From Apostichopus leukothele (lineage: Eukaryota; Echinodermata; Holothuroidea; Aspidochirotida; Stichopodidae), in NCBI GenBank assembly GCA_010014835.2, contig JAAAKB020134132.1, forward strand, positions 1 through 21,378: a DNA stretch of 21,378 nucleotides, written 5' to 3'. The position numbers were made by a program, and so were the translations under genes. The notes beneath the pieces are model-generated. The model saw only the letters and a program-made list of their open reading frames with translations, made no database searches and was not told the origin of the DNA. This document shows positions 17,901 through 21,378 of the stretch, one piece after another. Within the stretch, counting starts at the first letter, position 1. Each line of letters begins with the position of its first letter.

Positions 17901-20150
17901 ACACCTTACTTCTGTATGTCATACCTCTCTATTGGTCCATTGTGTCTCTCCGTATCTCGGAGTCACCAATGGCACAAAGACTTCACAATTACTGACAGCA
18001 TAATTTAAGCTGTCCTGCCAGTCACTGCCACAAAATATCTCATGGACGTCCTGTAAAGAGACAAAGGCAAGGAAAATTAAGACACAGGAAAATTCAATCT
18101 TCAACCCACAACCGGTCACTGTTGCATCCCACAACACTTCACCTCATCTGCCTACATCCCCCCTCCCCCTTGCTCCATAGCCTGGCACCTCACCATTCCA
18201 TTTACCCACTTCTGTACCCTCCTTCCTTTCCCCCCACCCCTCTCGATCAATTTCATAACAGATGGATTTATTGTTCAATCGAATGGTTGTTTGTTTTGCA
18301 TACAATTAGTGTTCACAACATTAATATCTCAAGCTATCCTGTCATGTAACAACTTGTCATTGACTTATCATATTAATCATAGTACAACTAAGCCACTCAC
18401 CAGATAAACACTGAGGTTAAGATTTTCCAGCTCAGCCTTGAGATCTAAGGCGTATTCCGAAGCTTCAGCTCTAACATAGCTGATCAGGATCTGTTTGGCG
18501 CTTTGAGAATTAGTCTTGGTCGGAGAGTCTGCTTCGGTGATGGATTGTAATGGCGCCATCGTGTGAGGTTGGGTATAGCAGATGGCATCTTCGCTACTTG
18601 AAGAACCTGATGATTGCCTATAATTAATGAATACTGCCACAATTACCAATCAGGAAAGCAACAATAACTTGTACCCTCATTATGCATTCAATCTTGACAG
18701 TACAAACAATCTCCCTTTGGTTATTTTTACTAAAATAATCATGACGGTGTACTCTTTTTGCCAAAAGTTTGGCCCATTTGCAAAGATGAAGCGTATGAAA
18801 TATTTGAACCAAAATAACGGTGTCCCGTTTGTTATGTTTTGAATGAAACCAAACCATTAATCAGACGGAAGCGTGGTAGTATTTGTGACATATTCCCAGT
18901 GTTCAAATATATACTATATATCATGTGTAGTATATAGACAAAGGAAACCACTGATGATTCTAAGCATAGTTTGGTGGATTCACAGAAAACTTACGTACTT
19001 GACTTGAAAGTAATTATATACATTAAGAGTAAGAATGAAAGTAAACGGCAATTAGAAATTAATGGAAGGAGCAATCATATTTACTAAGTTCTAAGTTACT
19101 AAGTTTAAAATTTCACCTTCTATTTTCCTTACTTCTCTACTCTTGAATAGGACTACTTAAATTATTATATGTAGGTAAGTCCTACCCATCTTCTTCATTC
19201 ATTAAGAAAGAATAAAAAAATGTATCATTAACGACAAATTCTGTGGGCAATTTTGGTCAAACGTACACTTTTTGTATCTTGGCTGGAGGGGAGAAACTGT
19301 TGTCCTTCTTCAAGATGTGTGTTGCAACTTTGTGTTTTGGTGAGCCTCCCCGTCTTCCAAATTGTACCTGTACTTGAGAGTTGTAGAGGACCTCTAATAC
19401 TGTGATGTCTTCCTCTTGTTTGGTAGACAGCGGCCATGAATTGTTGTCCAGAAAGACCCACGAGTTGTTCCAAAACTCCTGAACATCAGTAAGCTGTGAG
19501 ACAACAATGGAATGAATTTGATTATCAGGGATGGTTGAAACTGGTACTGCAAGACTGGATATTATGTGAAGTGGTCAAGGAATGTCTTGGCAGGTGAAGG
19601 GGTCCTAAGTTTCACATGACCATTCTTGCTTGACAAAGGCGGCCACAGTTTGACAATGGGAGGAGTGTTTCAGTTTCAGTTGCTACACATTACGATGATG
19701 CGGTATCCAGACTGTCAGCTTCACACATTTCTTTCAGTATAGACAGATAGCATTCTACACATTAGAACAATGAGGTATCCATACTGTCAGCCTTACACAT
19801 AAGTTTAGCATTGTGCATCGCTCCTTACCCTAGGTCCTCACCCCCTCCCCCACCCCACCAGCAACGAAAAAGAACCACATTAAAGTAACTGCTGCACAAA
19901 ATGTACTTTACATCATATATCTTGAGACATAAATCAACTGACTTGTATTTTGCAATGAACGAGGTCCTTAAGAAAGTAAAGGCAATATCGAAAATGAAAG
20001 GAAGCAGTACATATCCTGTTTGCAGATGAAACTTGTGTACCTGGAAGTTGATTGCTTTTCGCAAATGACTGACTTTAAGATTCAGATCTGACAAGAATAC
20101 AAATCCCAAAGCCCTGCCTTCTGTTGTAATTATCCCGACTCTCTTGTTAT
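11753..20150 (-). CDS. TIR-TIR-SLOG protein, sixteen exons
   Basis: Joined minus-strand exons 20150-20041, 19493-19267, 18617-18401, 18050-17925, 17396-17252, 16904-16744, 16261-16151, 15714-15624, 15496-15342, 15156-15055, 14779-14663, 14121-14027, 13343-13184, 13037-12896, 12534-12413 and 11944-11753 give one frame of about 757 residues, with phases matching at every intron. Domain order, numbered from the first residue in the window: beta-grasp-like module about 4-105; Ser-rich linker; TIR1 about 155-273 (ILISY, Asp-rich BB-loop region, W223-TNR-E227, FINW); basic linker 277-350; TIR2 about 353-483, degenerate; SLOG/LOG-like Rossmann domain about 525-694; basic Ser/Thr tail. Known: TIR domains of the SARM1 and bacterial type cleave NAD, and SLOG domains bind nucleotide-derived ligands. 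Inferred: an intracellular immune or stress signalling protein with no membrane segment. I assign no gene symbol. The true start codon was not found. Confidence 0.85.
12413..12534 (-). CDS. TIR-SLOG gene exon o: GGPGAAHE loop and end of SLOG
   Basis: The acceptor is tcgttcttag and the donor GTAGGT. With the split Gly it reads GGPGAAHEAEEF, matching LOG-family GGxGTxxE with Thr replaced by Ala and Glu661 kept. It then encodes VVPIMCTGGAAGGKF and VPEKIFE, a final strand and a Gly-rich turn. Confidence 0.87.
12896..13037 (-). CDS. TIR-SLOG gene exon n: SLOG Arg motif
   Basis: The acceptor is attttctag and the donor a weak GTTACT. It encodes VPFGQTIYCGESVRQRETIV, then SRVFDICILVE. R638 lies nine residues before D647, the spacing between the Arg of the RK motif and the Asp of LOG-family proteins. 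The final G makes the first Gly of the GGPG loop. Confidence 0.84.
13184..13343 (-). CDS. TIR-SLOG gene exon m: SLOG second glycine motif
   Basis: The acceptor is ttttacag and the donor a weak GTTGGT. It encodes AIGHSLADLSNVAVVTGGFF, then GVGETISYSFYETRK and NVWHILPVRDE. The V-V-T-G-G-F-F-G-V-G segment is the second SLOG glycine loop and H-I-L-P matches the following strand. The next intron is only 146 bp and stop-free in this frame, so retaining it would shift the frame. Confidence 0.85.
14027..14121 (-). CDS. TIR-SLOG gene exon l: first strand and GGT loop of SLOG
   Basis: The acceptor is tttcaccag and the donor GTAAGA. It encodes VQFVCQKLPSAG, then CVYIAGGTKFFYEKSEEIC. The hydrophobic strand followed by G-G-T and a helix is the first Rossmann beta-alpha of a LOG/SLOG fold. 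AA at the end joins G of exon m to make Lys. Confidence 0.82.
14663..14779 (-). CDS. TIR-SLOG gene exon k: TIR2-SLOG linker
   Basis: The acceptor is acttacag and the donor GTGAGT. It has 39 codons in phase 0: DVQRANYQSTLLNRVTRAVK, then an acidic SDTVEDTSEYAKEAQIGAC. It is predicted helical and I recognise no motif. Confidence 0.8.
15055..15156 (-). CDS. TIR-SLOG gene exon j: end of TIR2
   Basis: The acceptor is cttcttcag and the donor a weak GTTAGG. It encodes VYYCEQRKLVVPLKYEAFEM, then PGWMSLLIGTNTFE. The L-V-V-P-L strand matches I-V-P-V of TIR1, and P-G-W matches the W-P-P turn. Confidence 0.82.
15342..15496 (-). CDS. TIR-SLOG gene exon i: TIR2 core lacking the catalytic Glu
   Basis: The acceptor is gttttccag and the donor GTAAAT. 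An acidic insertion (DTEILDSEQDIIGTS) replaces a compact BB loop. It is followed by FQQKVEDAGVIVYVLSKAFA and ESGTCKQQ. Aligned to TIR1 W-T-N-R-E, this reads T-C-K-Q-Q, so the glutamate is replaced by Gln. Confidence 0.82.
15624..15714 (-). CDS. TIR-SLOG gene exon h: TIR2 helix A
   Basis: The acceptor is gttctag and the donor GTGAGT. It encodes ANELQMMFEKEDLHVWTTLE, the TIR helix A and strand B, then a polar stretch (NTMNGHDAS). The final G forms Asp with exon i. Confidence 0.8.
16151..16261 (-). CDS. TIR-SLOG gene exon g: start of TIR2
   Basis: The acceptor is cctcacag and the donor a consensus GTAAGT. It has 37 codons in phase 0. It begins MRRGFSTRLAICDDQS and ends RPSLVIISVHPDQEKF, where SLVIISV is the first beta strand of the second TIR. 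The leading ATG might also serve as an internal start. Confidence 0.8.
16480..16795 (-). repeat. Tandem repeat derived from the end of exon f
   Basis: On the minus strand the exon-f end (gccaatgtgaaggcagtgca, then gattagcatg and a donor) recurs at about 16616-16680 and, in part, at about 16575-16611 and 16484-16520. A roughly 160-bp unit (16512-16673 and 16675-16795) also carries a shared gttcctac-acactcat segment. Two repeat copies carry GTAAGG donors, stronger than the exon's own GTAACG. Confidence 0.7.
16744..16904 (-). CDS. TIR-SLOG gene exon f: linker, 3' end uncertain
   Basis: The acceptor is cccgttttag. It encodes GASDMINGLDSVDGCF, SWDRPDVAAVSKEIVKRCKR and a Lys/Arg-rich stretch. Two in-phase donors are possible: GTAACG at 16743 (chosen) or GTGAAG at 16767. 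The end of this exon, with its donor, is copied into the following intron (16480-16735), so the true boundary is unclear. Confidence 0.65.
17252..17396 (-). CDS. TIR-SLOG gene exon e: end of TIR1
   Basis: The acceptor is cctttgcag and the donor GTAACT. It encodes IKLADVLNKYIVPVSFLKYW, then PPRCLAIQFATTQFINW. The I-V-P-V strand, the W-P-P turn and the terminal F-I-N-W are typical TIR C-terminal features. The last base joins GT of exon f to make Gly. Confidence 0.87.
17925..18050 (-). CDS. TIR-SLOG gene exon d: TIR1 core with putative catalytic Glu
   Basis: The acceptor is ctctttacag and the donor GTATGA. It is 42 codons, phase 0 at both ends. It encodes DVHEIFCGSDWQDSLNYAVS, then CEVFVPLVTPRYG and WTNRE. 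The W-x-x-x-E at its end aligns with the position of the NADase glutamate of SARM1-type TIR domains. Confidence 0.88.
18150..18243 (-). repeat. Polypyrimidine tract (G-rich on the minus strand)
   Basis: The + strand carries C runs such as cccccctccccc (18159-18170) and ttccccccacccc (18228-18240) within the intron between exons c and d. The pre-mRNA strand is therefore G-rich with several G4-6 runs, which could form a G-quadruplex. Confidence 0.5.
18401..18617 (-). CDS. TIR-SLOG gene exon c: linker and first half of TIR1
   Basis: The acceptor is attatag and the donor a consensus GTGAGT. A Ser/Thr-rich linker (QSSGSSSSED...) precedes the first TIR strand and helix: QILISYVRAEASEYALDLKA, ending LNLSVYL. 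This is the box-1 strand, helix A and strand B of a TIR domain. Confidence 0.85.
19267..19493 (-). CDS. TIR-SLOG gene exon b: rest of N-terminal module
   Basis: The acceptor is ttgtctcacag and the best donor is GTACGT (19266-19261), which leaves GT to form Val with exon c. Key segments are SWVFLDNNSWPLSTKQEEDI, TVLEVLYN and VQVQFGR. The F-L-D...P-L...Q-E pattern and the alternating strands suit a ubiquitin-like fold with exon a. The W...W...E spacing also recalls a WWE domain. The choice of donor rests on phase matching. Confidence 0.6.
19682..19800. repeat. 72-bp direct duplication in the intron between exons a and b
   Basis: The segment ctacacattacgatgatgcg, continuing to tcacacat (about 19683-19728), recurs as ctacacattagaacaatgag through ttacacat (about 19755-19800). 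The two copies differ at several positions. No coding potential. Confidence 0.65.
19835..19860 (-). other. G-quadruplex motif in an intron of the TIR-SLOG gene
   Basis: On the minus strand the sequence is ggtggggtgggggagggggt, four closely spaced G runs with one-base loops. It lies in the pre-mRNA sense strand between exons a and b. The fold is predicted from sequence only. Confidence 0.5.
20041..20150 (-). CDS. TIR-SLOG gene exon a: start of beta-grasp-like module
   Basis: The acceptor is ...ctctcgcctag behind a CT-repeat pyrimidine tract (20153-20172) and the donor is GTACAC. It begins with two bases of a split codon, so at least one exon lies upstream. It encodes NKRVGIITTEGRALGFVFLS, then a helix with HLRKAINFQ. 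The hydrophobic pattern is a beta hairpin followed by a helix. Confidence 0.65.
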
Positions 20151-21378
20151 CTAGGCGAGAGAGAGAGAGAAGAAACACAAACAACATCAAATATACAACA
20201 TTGGTGATAAACTTCTATTGAATTTGAAATATAAGAAATTTCAAAGATGCAGACAATATTAGTTTGAAATCAGTTATTGTGTGCCACATGTGATCAGTTT
20301 GTGGGTATCTCATGAGAGACAAGACAATACTTGGATTGTTCCCATTCATCCACAAGGATCCTACAGTGAAAGTTTTGCTTTTAAAACAGCAAATCAGCCA
20401 GCTCTCTACAGTATGGAGGTTAACACATTGTGAATGCTGCCTGTAATCCAACTTATTAGAGCGTGGACAACAACAAATTTCATCACAGCTAACACACAAT
20501 TAAGTCTGCATCAAAAACAAAGAACAAAAATATTGTCAAATGATTAGATGTAAGATCACATATGAGTAGCTCATTAGTGACATTAAAGACTAAAACATTC
20601 ATGAAATGTATCATTCAACAGAATTGGTACATTTCAAAGAACTGTTTGAAGAGAGAAACTACAACCTCTGCCTTCATTAGGGATATTTCATTGAATAGCT
20701 CTGTTTTTCTCAACTTTTTCACTCATTTTGCAATTATTTGGTCTTCACAAAAGTGTTGATTGATACTGCTATTGTTGCATACGCTTCTTAGCTTGGTTTG
20801 CAACATTAAACCAACCATTGATTTCTGCTTATATTAACAATTTTTAAAAAACAAACTTGAAATGGGTTTATATACCGTGGTGATGTTGGATGCATATCAC
20901 CCCTTCATTGTTGATCAAATGCTTGAATGGGAGGTATTCCTCCTGATTCAGCTGTAATGGCCACCTATGATGATATAAAGGAATCACTTGTCACCAAATT
21001 GTCAGTGAAAAAAAAAGTTGAAATAACAATTCCGCAATATGGACAATTTTACACAGGAAATGCAAGCCTTAACAATATTCACTTCATTAATTCCTTGACT
21101 TATTTAAATTAAACACTACTACATGTCATTTAATATTTGAATGGTTAGGTAAGTCATGCACTGCTCTGAAACTTCTAAAACATAGTCAAATTGTTTATAA
21201 GATGTAGCATGGACACTTCGAAGTTCGGACACCTAAGCCATAAAACACCCCAAAACTATATCTTCTGGTATAAATCACCTGAAAATATACTTGATATGGT
21301 TGGAGAAGTGTGTTATATTACGATACACGGCCAAACTTTCTTTCCTGCAAACTGTTTTCACGTTGTATTCCAAGAAGA
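20151..21378. other. 5' intron or upstream region of the TIR-SLOG gene
   Basis: Exon a starts inside a codon, so an upstream exon must exist here or beyond the window. I found no minus-strand exon with a convincing ATG, donor and phase. On the + strand an unassigned frame at 20927-21112 (MGGIPPDSAVMATYDDIK...) has mixed composition but no recognisable motif and no splice partner. The rest is AT-rich. Confidence 0.45.

Noticed and set aside
19228-19473. Minus-strand frame MEQLVGLSGQQFMAAVYQ... as the coding frame
   Set aside because: A different frame through the same DNA (LTDVQEFWNNSWVFLD...) has a good acceptor, a phase-matched donor and protein-like strand patterning, and it connects exons a and c.
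1-21378. CRISPR arrays, bacterial operons, Shine-Dalgarno sites or prophage
   Set aside because: The window has spliced genes, SINEs and eukaryotic protein families. The regular repeats lack CRISPR-like repeat and spacer structure.

Overview
This window is eukaryotic, animal-type DNA. Short coding blocks of about 74-232 bp are flanked by GT/AG splice signals and separated by AT-rich introns of about 0.1-1.1 kb. A tRNA-derived SINE and several minisatellites sit in the introns. A ciliary gene lies beside an expanded-type animal TIR gene, which suits a marine invertebrate, possibly a deuterostome such as an echinoderm or hemichordate; that placement is inference.

Region 1 (1-7819, + strand) holds the last ten exons of a coiled-coil protein that I recognise as CFAP43 (WDR96), an axonemal protein. 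The reading frame runs without a break across all nine introns, giving about 452 C-terminal residues, and ends at TAA 7817-7819. The N-terminal WD40 part lies upstream of the window. Its introns contain a SINE (about 514-846), an 87-bp triplicated repeat, a nested TCATCATGGTGGG minisatellite and a possible LINE tail. They also contain a duplicated copy of the last exon's beginning, with its own stop and AATAAA, which could act as an alternative terminal exon.

Region 2 (7820-11752) is a convergent intergenic stretch of about 3.9 kb. I see no gene in it, only AT-rich sequence, a perfect 12-bp-arm palindrome and a diverged ~170-bp duplication.

Region 3 (20150 down to 11753, - strand) holds sixteen exons of a second gene, again with matching phases across all fifteen introns. 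The conceptual product (about 757 residues, N-terminus possibly incomplete) reads as: a possible ubiquitin-like beta-grasp module; a canonical TIR domain with the NADase-position glutamate; a linker; a second, degenerate TIR that lacks that glutamate; a SLOG/LOG-type Rossmann nucleotide-binding domain; and a basic tail. One chain therefore joins the kind of domain that makes NAD-derived signals (TIR) to the kind that binds them (SLOG), the same partnership used by the bacterial Thoeris defence system. This is the most interesting object in the window.

Region 4 (20151-21378) is probably the 5' intron or upstream region of the TIR-SLOG gene. I could not identify its first exon with confidence.
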